From Epiperipatus broadwayi (taxonomy: Eukaryota > Onychophora > Udeonychophora > Euonychophora > Peripatidae): a stretch of 64,000 nucleotides of DNA. Below the pieces are notes generated by a model, which ran no database searches, was not told the origin of the DNA, and saw only the letters and a program-made list of their open reading frames with translations. Every line of letters begins with the position of its first letter. Within the stretch, counting starts at the first letter, position 1. The DNA is taken from NCBI GenBank assembly GCA_028023455.1, contig JAQFVV010000284.1, positions 1,004,246 through 1,068,245 of the forward strand, written 5' to 3'. This document shows, piece after piece, positions 36,964-48,000 of the stretch. The position numbers and the translations under genes are program-made.

Positions 36964-37904
36964 AAAAAACTGATATAGAATTTGTGTGCAATACTTTCAG
37001 TATTAATTAATATTTTCTACTTTAATAATTACTGAACATAAAATGGAATGATAATTAAAATTACAAAATATTATGGGTATCATCATTTTACAATAATGAG
37101 AATTGCTAAAGCCAATATAAAGTCAATATTACCCACCACTTTTATAGAATAAATTTAATAATCATACTATTACTAAAATGTTATAAATATTTGATTCACT
37201 TAAGACACTTTAACTAATAAAATAATTATTGTCTCCTTCATCGATATTAAAATATTGTAATAAAAACTAATGAATACCACGATAATATAATAAGCTTATT
37301 CAATATACAAAATACTATGCTTTTTTTTTTCCTCAAAAAGTAACCTGTCTTATTTAAAATCATTTAATTCCATGGATATCATTGGAAAAATCACAATTTA
37401 TTTCAATGGATGATATGTAATAAATGAACAAACCTACTATAGTCTCATTTTGATATTTGGTGTAGTAGTTTTATTTTTAAAAACGCAATTGTACTTGTGA
37501 ATCATAAGATGAAGAAGCCTAATATAACAGAGTATTATTTGATCATTATTTGACAAAGTAAGTCTAGTGTCTATTAACTCAAAAAATATATAAATTAAAT
37601 TTTACTTTCATTTTTCATTGTGATTCAAATAAATTAAATCAGAATGACTATGATATTATTATAGATTTTATGAATTATTTGTTGTAATGTAAGATTACAA
37701 TAAAAATGAAATATCCATGTTTCAAAATTTATCTTTCATGAATGGTGTGTACATGTAACAGAAATGAATATATTTGTACCTTCCAGTGAGTTATATAATG
37801 TAAATATACAATTAGAAAACAATGTGACAGTATTTTTCTTTCAGGATTTGTTGGTGATTATGCTTTGTTTATTTATATAATTTTAAATGTGAGCAAATTC
37901 GATA
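36960..37904. other. Non-coding stretch downstream of the RTE element
   Basis: AT-rich, stops in all frames, no recognisable feature. Confidence 0.4.
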
Positions 37905-37916
37905 TATATATCATCA

Positions 37917-39497
37917 TCAACCATTATCAATCCACTGCAGGATGAAGGTCTCTCCAAGTTTAATCCATCTTCTCCGACCTTTAGCTTCTCTTTTCCACAA
38001 CACTCCTGCACATTTTCTTATTTCATCCATCCACCTCACATGTGGTCTCTTTCTGGGTCTTTTACAATCTCTTGGAATCCAGTTTAAAATTTCAATTGTC
38101 CATCTACTATCATTTCTTCTAGCAATATGTCCAGCCCAACTCCATTTCAATCTTTTAATTTTTTCAATAAGGTCAGTAACATCTGTTTGTTGTCTTACCC
38201 ATACATTGCATTTTAAATCTCTTCTTGTTACTCCCAACATACATCTCTCCATACTCCTTTGAGTGGTCTGAAGTCTCTGTATTGCTCTTCTATTAAGTGT
38301 CCAAGTCTCAGATCCATAAGTAGGAACTGGTAAAATACATTTGTTAAAAACCATTCTTTTCAAACACATAGGCATATTTCCTTTTAGTATCAAGTTATTT
38401 CTACCAAAAGCACTCCAGCCAAGTTTAATTCTATGATTAATTTCCTCCATTATGTTTCCATCTGTATTAAAAATCTGACCAAGGTATTTGTAACTGTTAA
38501 CTTCTTCTAATTCTTCATAATCCATCTTTATTTTCATATTTTGAGCAAATTGATTAAACATTACTTTAGTCTTTTTAACATTTATCTTTAGTCCTACTTT
38601 TCTACTTTCATCTGCTAACTCCTGCAACATTTCCTGCAGCTCTGAAGCATTATTTGCAAAAACAACTGCATCATCTGCACAATCTAAATGACTTAAATAC
38701 TCTCCATTTACTTTCATTCCTTTAGTTTCCCATTTTAATCCACAAAATACTTCTTGCAGCACTGCTGTAAAAAGTTTTGGAGATATGGAGTCACCTTGTC
38801 TTACACCTTTCTCAATGTTGATTTTTCCAGTATCATTATGTAATCTAATTGTTGCTGTTGCATTTTTATAAATATTCTTTAAAATATGACAATATCCTGG
38901 ATCTATACCTTGATGATTCAACGCTTTAATCACTGAAGAAATGTGTATAGAATCGAATGCCTTTTCATAATCTACAAATCCAAAACATAATGACAACTCA
39001 TATTCATTTGTCCTTTCTATGACTTCTCTCAATACCTGGATATGATCTATTGTACTAAAACCACTTTTAAATCCAGCTTGTTCTCTTGGTTGGTGGAAAT
39101 CCAATGTTCTCTGTAGACGAGTTGTAATTATCTTGGTAAAAATTTTATATAAAACTGATAAAAGGCTGATAGGTCTGTAATTTCTAATATCTTCTTCATC
39201 ACCTTTTTTAAATATTAATATTATTACTGCATTCTTCCAATCTTCCAGTACATCTTTATCATTTAGACATTTGGTATATAACTTTGCTAAAATTGTTTCT
39301 ATTTCTTCACCTGCTTCTTTTAATATATCAATTATAATTCCATCATTTCCTGGAGCCTTTCCTTTCTTCATACATTTAATTACATGTCTCACTTCTTCAT
39401 TTAAAATTCTGGACAATTCGAAAGATGTAATAGATATAGGAGGTACTTGTTCTTTATTACTATATAATTCTTGATAAAAATCTTCTACCAATTTCAT
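37917..39497 (-). pseudogene. RTE reverse transcriptase domain
   Basis: The 526-residue open part contains the LINE RT motifs: GKAPGNDGI (motif 0/1), NYRPISLLSVLYKIF (motif 2), GFVDYEKAFDSI (motif A with the catalytic Asp), GVRQGDSISPKLF (motif B), HLDCADDAVVFANN (motif C, Cys where Phe or Tyr is usual) and NVKKTKVM (motif D). The C-terminal part has ETWTLNRRAIQRLQ and WSWAGHIARRNDSRW. All catalytic residues are present. It makes cDNA from the element RNA. Confidence 0.93.
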
Positions 39498-39579
39498 GAT
39501 GTCATCTCTCTTTTTAGTAATAATTCCATCTTTTTTTCTTATTGCAGATATAAATTTCCTACCAATACCAAAATGTTGT

Positions 39580-39891
39580 TTAACATCTTTGAAACTTATT
39601 TTCTTCTACAGCTTTCCTTGCTATTTCACAGTTATACTTTCTTATATCATTTTCAACTCTTTTCCGTACCATTTTACAAAATTCGAGATATTCAATTTTT
39701 TTTAATACATCATTTTTGTATATCTTCATATTCCTTCTTTTCTTCATAAATTCTCTAGTCTCAGTAGAAATTTTATTAGTCAATTGCTGCTTTTTTCTAC
39801 CAGCTATCTTTGTTGCAGTTTTTAAAAGTGTATCAGTTATTTTCATATTAATTTCATTCAAATCTGAATCATGTTCAAAATCTCCTAACAT
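39580..39891 (-). pseudogene. RTE linker between endonuclease and RT
   Basis: This 103-residue part continues the endonuclease frame. It is lysine-rich, contains TRFQMLGDFEHD-like sequence upstream of the first Met and KKRRNMKIYKNDVLKKIEY, and ends KAVEENKFQRC. In the shifted frame the sequence goes on as SFKDVKQHFGIGRKFISAIR and then into the RT, which places the frameshift close to 39596. Confidence 0.75.
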
Positions 39892-40011
39892 TTGAAACCT
39901 ATTTGTAAGTTCTAATTTAAATTCATTAGAATGTTTCTGAAGATTAGGAATATCAACTGTAAATATTGTTTTTCTTAATAATTTTTGTCTCTCTAGTTTT
40001 ACATTAACACG

Positions 40012-40872
40012 TTACTTACACCTTACTAATCGATGATCACTTCCTGTGTTAAATTTATTAAGAACATTACAATCTTGAAATGTGTATTTCCTGTTAGTCA
40101 AAATATAATACAATTCTGCTATATCTTCATTTGGATGCTTCCATGTCCATTTCCTTTCAACATTTTTCTCAAAAAATGAATTCATAATATAAAGTTTTTC
40201 TTTTTCTGCAAACTCCACAAGTCTACGTCCTCTCTCATTTCTATTACCATAACCAAAATTACCTACAGCAATTTCATCTTTCATTTGTCTACCAATTCTA
40301 GCATTAAAGTCTCCCATAACAATTTTAAAATGCTGTTTACTCTGATCAAAAGACTTTTGTACATCCATATAAAAATCTTCTACTACTTCATCACTATGAG
40401 AACTTGTTGGGGCATAAACCTGAATTATCTGCATTTTGTATCTTCTATTAAGTTGTATAACTAATCTTGCAACTCTGTCCGATACACCATCAATCTCCAC
40501 AATATTGTTCTTCCATTTTTTATTTATAATGAATCCTACTCCACTTGTATTTCCAATATGTGTGCCTTTATAATAGAGTATATGTCCACTTTTTAAATCA
40601 ATTGTTTCTTCACCTTTTCTTCTAACTTCACAAAGTCCAATAATGTCCCATTTAATATAAGACAATTCTTCTTCTAATTCTTGCAATCTTCCTTCACTTG
40701 AAAGTGATCTGCAATTGTAAGTACCTAAATAAAAAGTTGTCATCAAATGGCAGCCTGGGTCCACAATCAGGGGATTCTTAGCACCCTCCGCCTTCGACCA
40801 CCAACCGCTGCCTTGGTTGGTGACTTTACAGCCTCCTGGGAATAAGGGCCATGCTTTATTTTTGTCTGTCAT
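40012..40872 (-). pseudogene. RTE endonuclease domain (APE type)
   Basis: The 286-residue open part begins MTDKNKAWPLFPGG. It carries the AP-endonuclease-like motifs in order: LGTYNCRSL (Asn), GLCEVRRKGEE (Glu), QVYAPTSSH (Tyr), GDFNARIG (Asp and Asn) and GSDHRLVRC (Ser-Asp-His). This domain nicks target DNA for target-primed reverse transcription. It resembles the BovB-derived CFDP2-like endonuclease. The frame is the same as that of the linker that follows, so the TAA at 40012-40014 is a single nonsense change. Confidence 0.9.
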
Positions 40873-40880
40873 AATTGTAT

Positions 40881-41719
40881 ATATGTATTGGAAAAATATT
40901 TATCATTTACCCAAACATTCATTCTGCCTTAGCAGGCACTGAGAAGAAAGACCATGGTGTTTCTTGATCTTAAACTCAGAGGTAAATAGCCAATAAACTC
41001 ACCATGCTGGCTAATGTATGTTGGTGAGCAGCCCATCCATGTTCATATATGAATAATCACATAGTAATAACAGCTGCAATGACAAGAACGTATGGAGTGG
41101 ACATTAGGAATTTGCCCTGCTCAGTTCCTTTAAGGACTCCAAGAGGAATCAAAGGGTCTCCTTTCAGTTAATAGCATATATATATATATATATTAAATAG
41201 AACAATCATAACGCATATCAAAAATCAAGTCCAAGATTTAGTTTTAGTCAAGAGAAAACCCAATTTAACCTTTTAACCGCTAATTATATTATTGGTTGTA
41301 TGAGGTAAAAATCAAATCTTTTAATTGGCCAACTCACAAACTGAAGACAAAGCCTATTGTTAAAACATATTCGCCTATAATATTAGATTCAACTCAGATA
41401 CGTTTATAAAAAGTATATTACTAATTTTTCAGGTTATGAAGAGAATGAAAGTTCTTTCAAAAATAAATTGCTATTTATTTATTCTAAAATATTCAATTTC
41501 GGCAACATAAAAGCTATAATATAAACAAAAAGGTCGACTTTTACGTTATAGAAAAGTAAATATTTCTTTTAAATATTTCTTTAATATTTTTACTAAAATC
41601 TTCAATATTTTTCGAAAATAATTTTGTTTTTTTAGTATATTTTTTAAAAAACTAGTTTAATTTCTGAAATTATATTTTTTTAATACTTAAAATTAAATTC
41701 GAAATGAAAATCTCAGCGT
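40881..41719. other. Flank of the RTE element
   Basis: 40920-41160 is less AT-rich and may contain the rest of the RTE 5' end or an older repeat (CTCACCATGCTGGCTAATGT). (TA)n at 41174-41194. No exon was seen. Confidence 0.4.
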
Positions 41720-42025
41720 TTTTCTTTATTTTCTTTGATCAGGCGGTTTCTTTGTTCTTTCCAGCCAATCAGAATGTCTTTTTCAGCTGAGAGCTCACTA
41801 ACAACCAATTACAAACGATGTTCTTTCTTTGTTTAGGTTTAAATGCGTTTTTTTTTTATTTTTTACTTGTAAAATAAATCGGAAGAGGGCACCATCTTAC
41901 AGAACTTTTAAAAACCTATTCAAAACCTATCAAACGAATTTTTTAGCATAAGAACTGGCAGAGTTAGAGTGACATCAGATGTCTACGAGGAGCCTCATAG
42001 GAGGCGGGAAAAGGGTTAATGTAAT
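41720..42025. promoter_or_regulatory. CCAAT-box and E2F-like cluster (possible promoter or repeat)
   Basis: The stretch has CCAATCAG at 41764, CAACCAATTAC at about 41810 and GGCGGGAAA at 42004-42012, and is bounded by a GC-richer block (GAGGAGCCTCATAGGAGGCG) that is partly palindromic. Such boxes occur in real promoters, but no gene start follows on either strand, and the block could equally be the end of a repeat. Confidence 0.25.
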
Positions 42026-42334
42026 AAAAAATATTTATAAATAGACTACACTGTTATTTATATATTGTAATGGGATTTAGTTATACTATACATTCTAAAC
42101 TTTCTACTATTTATTCTAAGTCTAATTACTCATTATTTTATTTTTATAAAAATCATAATAATTTGCAATATGATTTTTCAGAGACTCCTTACTCAAGCAG
42201 AGGAGTAAATGTGGTTAATAATTACATATCAATCACACCCCCGATAAGACTGAGATTTAATAAAAATATTAAACCAACAGTCACCTTTCCAGACCGAGGT
42301 AGCTCCCCAGCTGCATGAAATGTGAAACACCTGA

Positions 42335-42480
42335 AGGGAATTATTTATAATGGGTTTAAATCCAGGGTGCTATTCAATACGTACACTGGAACCCATGAAA
42401 TGTCATTAACACATTTCAAGCACTTGACCCATGACTAGTTCATAACATGTGACCAGCTACACACTTACTTAGATGGATGG
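42335..42480 (+). repeat. SINE-like fragment with a B box
   Basis: GGGTTTAAATCCAGGGTGC at 42352 has the B-box pattern GGTTnAAnnCC. The sequence after it (CACTGGAACCCATGAAATG) is not AT-rich like its surroundings. No clean A box was found. Confidence 0.35.
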
Positions 42481-42589
42481 AGAGAGTCTTAAAACAACAT
42501 TAATAATTTACACAAGTTTATTAAAAGATAATAATTATAATAATAAATGTAATAATAATAATAATAAATGTAATAATAATAATAAGAAG

Positions 42590-42645
42590 AAGAAGCAGAA
42601 GCAGAAGAAGAAGAAGAAGAAGATGAAGAAGAAGAAGAAAAAACT
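42590..42645. repeat. (GAA)n-rich purine tract
   Basis: Imperfect AAG/GAA units follow imperfect AAT repeats from about 42537. Confidence 0.9.
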
Positions 42646-42799
42646 ATAAAACACATAAGAGATATTATACATTTAACAAATATGCATGCTTATGAGTGAT
42701 ATATAAAGTTTTATTCCAGATAAAATTTAAAAGTTTTAATAATGACATCAATGAATATTTACCCAGGATAAGTACAGCACAGTTTCTGTAGTATATATG

Positions 42800-42965
42800 T
42801 GATTTAAACACCACCTCTGATTTCCATAAGCAGTTTACACAATCTTTGTTTTCCATGAGTGGCTTGAATACATCCTTTGGTGTCCATAAGTGGCTTCAAT
42901 ACAGCCTTTGGTGTCCATAAGTGGGTTACACCCAGTACTTGGTTTTTGTATGTGGGTGATCACCC
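42800..42965. repeat. Tandem repeat, about five units of 33-37 bp
   Basis: Units share CTTTGGTGTCCATAAGTGG and TTCAATACA or TTACACA; the two central ones are nearly identical and the outer ones diverged. The - strand is open for a while but shows no known repeat protein. Confidence 0.75.
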
Positions 42966-43304
42966 TTTTCTCAGGATCCACTCAGATTCTCAGTGAACAT
43001 ATTTGTAACATAAATGAAGCTTCTTGATTACTTGTCCTCTGGTATGTCTGGTTCACTTGAATTGGTGGGACATGTTGAAACATTGGCAGAAGGCGAGTCA
43101 GAGTAGACTACCATGGCATTTGTCTAATGGCACACAGGAGATCGGCAGAGGAAAATGGCTGTACACCAGCATTTGGTTTTAGCTACTTATTTCTCTTTAA
43201 TAATTCAATAGGATAATAATCTAATAAGCTAATAATCTAATAATCTGACAATAGAGAATGTCAGCTTTTTATACTGCTCTGACCCCACCTTTTTTATATG
43301 TCAT

Positions 43305-43440
43305 AGCATCGGCCAGGAGGCAAACCCACAACCATCTGCAAACAACTACTTGCTTGCAAGGTTGCTGCGATGACATCTTGGCTAACAATGCTTGACTACT
43401 CTGAGCCCACCATTGTTCGAGTTTTAATGACTTTATCAAT
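43305..43440 (-). repeat. tRNA-derived SINE-like copy (partner 50846-50955)
   Basis: On the - strand it has a diverged B box (GTGGGTTTGCCTCC) followed by GGCCGATGCTATGAC. The words CAATGCTTGACTACTC and GCATCGGCC are shared with 50846-50955, so both belong to one family. Confidence 0.55.
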
Positions 43441-44473
43441 ACATTTTATTTTTAAATTATTTTAATTAATATTTACATTTCTTTATTTTCTGGTTTTTCT
43501 ATTTTAATTACTCTTTGATTAGCTATATTATTCAACTAATCAATCTGGAATCTTAATCACCAGAGCCTGATTAGTTTTGTATGAATTATTTTAATTAATC
43601 ATAAAAAAACTTTTTTTAAACTAAAAAAAAGAGTATTAGTGATACGATTATACAAAATAAAATAAAAATATATAAAAGAAAGATAAGTTATAATTACTAA
43701 CTAGTTTCTAACTTATTTCTAATATTTTCTTTCTATTTTAACTTTTACTTTCCCAAACTATTAATTATGATTTTTTTAAATAATAAGTAAATTATGTAAC
43801 TCGTATATACACACACACACTTAAGCAACATGTGTATATACTTACCGTTACTATATATATATATTAGATCAAGTTAATTTATTCTCTTATTTAAAATTAT
43901 GTAAATAAATTAAGCATAAATTTATATATATATATGTAACATAAAATAATAAATATAATAGTGGTAATTAATATTATATACAATATTTCAATCTTCAGTT
44001 AAATAATTATCCCTCCTCAACTCCTGTTAAATTCAAAAATCATAGAGCAAACATCATCAATTCAAATCCCATAAATCACTAATTTTAATTTTAACAAATA
44101 ATAAGATATAGAACAAACTATAACTAAAGCCCTACATCACACACTAAAAATAATCTCATTTATTGCAAATAATGATTTTATGTTTAATAAATCAAAATTT
44201 TTACTTTCTCTAACAAATGCAGCAAATATTAAGATACCATAACTACATAAAAGTGTCAACATAAATAGTAATTTAACAAATAATTTGTAACTTTGACACC
44301 ACATCTACAAATATCTTTCTATTCTATATATTGTATATAATTATACTTATATTCTTGTTTTTAATTTTTATATTTTTACTTAATTTATATATAATATGGG
44401 CTTTAAATGATAAATGAAGCTATACTAATTCTAGATAGCATGAAAATTCATAATTATACTCTTTTTTTATTAG
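43441..44473. other. Intron sequence before the third cyclase exon
   Basis: AT-rich, with a (CA)n at 43808-43819 and short TA runs. The last bases before the exon, ATACTCTTTTTTTATTAG, are a good polypyrimidine tract and acceptor. Confidence 0.45.
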
Positions 44474-44578
44474 ATGGCTGAATGCAATCATCCAAATTTG
44501 GTTCGCTTCATTGGTGCATGTATTGATCCTCCTTACTTAGGCATTGTAACAGAATATTGTTCTAAAGGAAGTTTAGAG
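44474..44578 (+). CDS. Receptor guanylate cyclase exon: kinase-homology domain core
   Basis: This is a 105-base exon of 35 codons, phase 0 at both ends. The peptide [20 protein letters not shown], then [15 protein letters not shown], closely follows the signature of natriuretic-peptide-type receptor cyclases (H-x-N-L-x-x-F-I-G-A-C-x-D-P-P, then I-V-T-E-Y-C-x-x-G-S-L). That signature is specific to the regulatory pseudokinase domain of membrane guanylate cyclases, which make cGMP. The Met is internal, not a start: an acceptor (TTATTAG) precedes it and the exons at 4954 and 21700 lead into it. The donor is GTATTT, with a (TA)n tract starting four bases later. The next exon (family DIL..., then HGNLKSSNC) was not found in the window. 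Confidence 0.93.
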
Positions 44579-44579
44579 G

Positions 44580-44582
<3 letters not shown>

Positions 44583-44668
<86 letters not shown>
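44583..44668. repeat. (TA)n microsatellite touching the exon donor
   Basis: About 43 TA units begin immediately after the donor region GTATTTCA. Translation through the donor gives a meaningless IYIYIY run. Confidence 0.97.
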
Positions 44669-44672
<4 letters not shown>

Positions 44673-44699
44673 CATCAACACAGACAATTCTAATGTAGA

Positions 44700-45485
44700 T
44701 AACAATCAAACTGTTGTCAAGGTAACCTCCTTTTAACAATAAATCTGGAATCCCATGTTAATTTATGGTCCAATATATTTATATAGATACTAAATATTGC
44801 ATCTTGACCACAGAAATTGAAATTATTGATACAAAGAAATTTAAATAAACCTCATTTAAAGAAGTAAATATAATCTGTTCTGAATGCAGACTAACAAATT
44901 GTTAATTATGACATTATAAATTGCAATTATACTTTTTAAACTGTACCCATATATATATATATATATATATATATGCCCTTTTTTTAGAAACATGGCATAT
45001 TATGAAATGTGAAAAATGTTTTGAGGTGATCAAATGTTGTAGAAATTATAAAGAAAGGAAATTGTATGAGACAATGTATATACAAGAAAATAAAGAGAAA
45101 TATATGAATTTACTGCAAGGTTCAATAAAGTTGGGAGGAAAATGAGTATTAAATAAAAATTGGAAAGTATGAAACATTTTTTAGGGTTGGGATTGGCCAA
45201 TAGAGGGTATTCTAGATGATATGTAAATCATGTGACATTTTTTGAATTATTGTAACATCTTGATAAGGTTCAATTTTGAATGAAAGTCAGTTTGATGGAA
45301 ATAAATAATTAATTTAATTATGTTGTCTATTAAATTGATTATATTCAGTTCAGGGGAAAGACAATATATATATATTATTTGATATCTGCTTTTCTTCGAT
45401 GTTATATATGTAATCTTGTAAATAAATATTTATAAATACAGTAACCTAAATATAAATAAAGTACAACTTTAAAAAACTATATATC
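44700..45485. other. Intron sequence, nothing firm
   Basis: TTGTCAAGGTAACCTCC at 44715 resembles words near 20597 and 21873, so a dispersed repeat piece is likely. The open stretch ending at 45145 (KCFEVIKCCRNYKERK) matches nothing I know. Confidence 0.35.
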
Positions 45486-45489
45486 CACA

Positions 45490-45705
45490 TAAGAGTGCTT
45501 TTGCCTAGCTTTGTAGTCTTTGTCAACTAATACTTTCAATGTCTAACCTTCCTACATTTCATTAATTTTTATGTTTGCTGCATGTCTGTTTATTAAATCA
45601 TGCTTCCATTAATACATTAACATGGCTTCCTTTAGTTTCTTTTTATTATTGTTTCTTTCACTTTGTAATATTTTCTCATTCTTATAATCGAAAATAAAAC
45701 CATAT
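45490..45705 (-). pseudogene. Penelope-like element remnant (C-terminus and 3' end)
   Basis: The - strand reads, with stops, SERNNNKKKLKEAMLM, then NRHAANIKI, the PLE C-terminal tail. Downstream it has GTTGACAAAGACTACAAAGC, the hammerhead-like end of PLE-A and PLE-B, with GAAA decayed to AAAA and GCACTC after it. The rest of the element is missing. Confidence 0.75.
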
Positions 45706-46169
45706 ATATATATATATGTGTGTGTGTGTGTATAATCAATTAAGATCGTAAAGTTTATCATTTCTATTACAATTTTGTTTAGTTTTAACTTTAATAACTT
45801 AATGTTCTTAAAAAAAGTTCAAAATTTTATGTGTAAAGCTGAAGCATATAATTTTAACAATATTTTTAACAGTTAATAAATTAGCTATGTTTACAAAATA
45901 CACCCAATGAAATAATGTGAAATTGAAATACTGATGTTTTAAATTTAGATCATAGGAAAAAATATCAATATCTACTTATAAGATTATATTCTCAAGAATA
46001 TCAGGAATCATTAAAGGACATGTTTACCATGCTCAGCTGAAATGTGATGAATCATTTAAAGATAGAGTTTACTCAAACCTGTAGTAATGCAAGGCTGAGG
46101 TTTAGTACACATCAATAAAATGATGAAATGGTGTACCATTAGAAATAGTGCATTTTCCCATATTAATCC

Positions 46170-48000
46170 CTTCATAATAGTCTGCAAAAAAATATATCAA
46201 TGACAATTGGTTTAGATGCCGGTTTTCTCAACGAGGTAACCCTCACTGAATCTGACATCTTTCCATAAGTATTTGAGCTGCTAGTTAGGTTTAATCACAA
46301 AACAATTTTAACCACTTCTCATTTTTCATCCAGTTACTGACAAATAGCCATCCATTCTGAAGATTAAAATATGTTGCCTTTAGGTATAAATGAAAATTGT
46401 ATGGCTTTGAGATGATGCCATTTGGATTGGACATTATCAGAGCCATCTAATTAGATGCCTGGGCAAGATACTATCAGAGGAATCATCTTCACCATATATG
46501 CTGGTAATATTTTTCCTCCTTTTCCTAACATTTAAGATCATTTTATACACTTTGAAATTTTTTTAGGAAATATAATGCTCATAATATGAAAATCAACTTA
46601 GAAAAATGTAGGATTTCTGCAAAACAAATTAATTTCATAGGACATATAGTAGCAGCCCTTGGAACAAACTACATTTTAATAAAATTTCAGCCAGACATAG
46701 TTCACAAAACATTAAAAACAGTTAATATCATTTATAGATATATGAAATTACTACTATAAGTTCCATAAAAACTTTGCTAATGATACTGTCATCTATCCAG
46801 ATTATAGAAAAATATAAGAAATGGAGTTGGGATGAGATTTATACTCAGATATTCAAATGTTATCATATCCAAATTTTTGAAAAATTAAATGCTACCATAC
46901 TCTAATATAATGAAATACTTTACATTCAGACTGATAGCAATGTGTGTGGGTTGGAAGTAGTTATGCACCAACTTGATTTACAAAAGCTATATAAGAGCAT
47001 TTTGAAAGAACGTGAATTACCCTACTCATCCACATGAAAGGAGAACTTAGTTGTTGTCTGGTAATTTCAAAATGTATGCCATTTTTATTGGAATTCAATA
47101 TTATTCTCACTAATTTAAAAATATGAGAACTATCTCACATTACAGTAAAACAGTGAGAAATTACATAAAATATTACCATGTTGTCTAGCCAATTTGATTT
47201 CAACAATAACAGGCACAGAGTTACCAAAGTAAAAAAAGATACAGGATATCACAAAATGTTTTTATATATAAGATGAAGAAATCTAATAGTAAATTGTGCA
47301 CAATTAGGAGATGGTTTTATTGGCCCAATATGTGCTCATCTATTATGAAATGACTCAAATACTGTGAAACATGCTTGAAGTCCAAACATACCAACAAGTC
47401 ATATGCAGAAACACTACAGCCTATTCTATCAAAGAAGCCTAATAAACTATGGGTCATAGATTTCTATGGACATTTTCCACTATTAAATAAGGACATATTT
47501 GTTTCTAGTAGCTTCCAATGTATTCTCCAATTAAATGGCTGCTTACTCAGTAATCAAAACTGACACCAAAATGTTATCAGGTATCTTATTAATTTTTACT
47601 TGTAGGAAAATGCCAATAAATCCTGGCAGACCATTACATCACATTTATTTCCAATACATGGTAGAAATATGTTGCAAAACAAAATATCAAGTATATAATG
47701 AGTTTCATATGAAAGCCTCAATCTAACCCATGAGAGAGAATCATATGTGAACAGTGCATTTTTCAAGTTTATCTGACAGGAAACCACAAATATTGGGTTA
47801 ATAAACAAAGAAGCAATAGGCTATATTAATATCACTATAAATAAGTCAACCAACTTAGCATCTATAAGATTACAGTTTGGACAATACAAATCTTTACTAA
47901 TAAAAATCTTGTTACCATCTATTGTTGAAGGAATCAATCATGAAAATGATATTAATCAAGATATAATTATTTTAAAGAAAACGAATAACAAATGCATTTT
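46170..48000 (+). pseudogene. Ty3/gypsy pol remnant (RT, RNase H, integrase)
   Basis: Broken + strand frames follow the gypsy pol order. Near 46390-46450: CFEMMPFGLD (RT motif B region). 46560-46680: KYNAHNMKINLEKCRISAKQ, then INFIGHIVAALG (pattern KC-x-F...FLGH). 46920-46980: D-x-S-N-V-C-G-L-E-V-V (RNase H start). 47300-47480: RRWFYWPNM, LKYCETCLKSK and KKPNKLWVIDFYGHFPLL (integrase zinc finger Cys pair and first catalytic Asp). The only sizeable open part is 47375-47563. No LTRs were found, so it is an old fragment. Confidence 0.8.

Larger units (their letters stand above)
37905..40880 (-). mobile_element. Nearly full-length RTE/BovB-type LINE
   Basis: The element lies antisense to the guanylate cyclase exons in their second intron. 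It codes an endonuclease, a linker and an RT in the order usual for RTE elements, with only one premature stop (TAA at 40012-40014) and one 1-base frameshift (about 39596). The coding part ends at TGA, within the tail TTGATGATGATATATATA. There is thus almost no 3' untranslated region, a hallmark of RTE elements. The 5' end is uncertain, at 40880 or somewhat beyond. Confidence 0.88.

Noticed and set aside
37942-39749. + strand open frames over the RTE region
   Set aside because: They are shadows of the RTE reverse transcriptase on the - strand and have no domains.
44474-44698. Continuous frame from the cyclase exon through IYIYIY
   Set aside because: The kinase-homology sequence stops making sense at GSLE, exactly where a GT donor lies; the rest is (TA)n.
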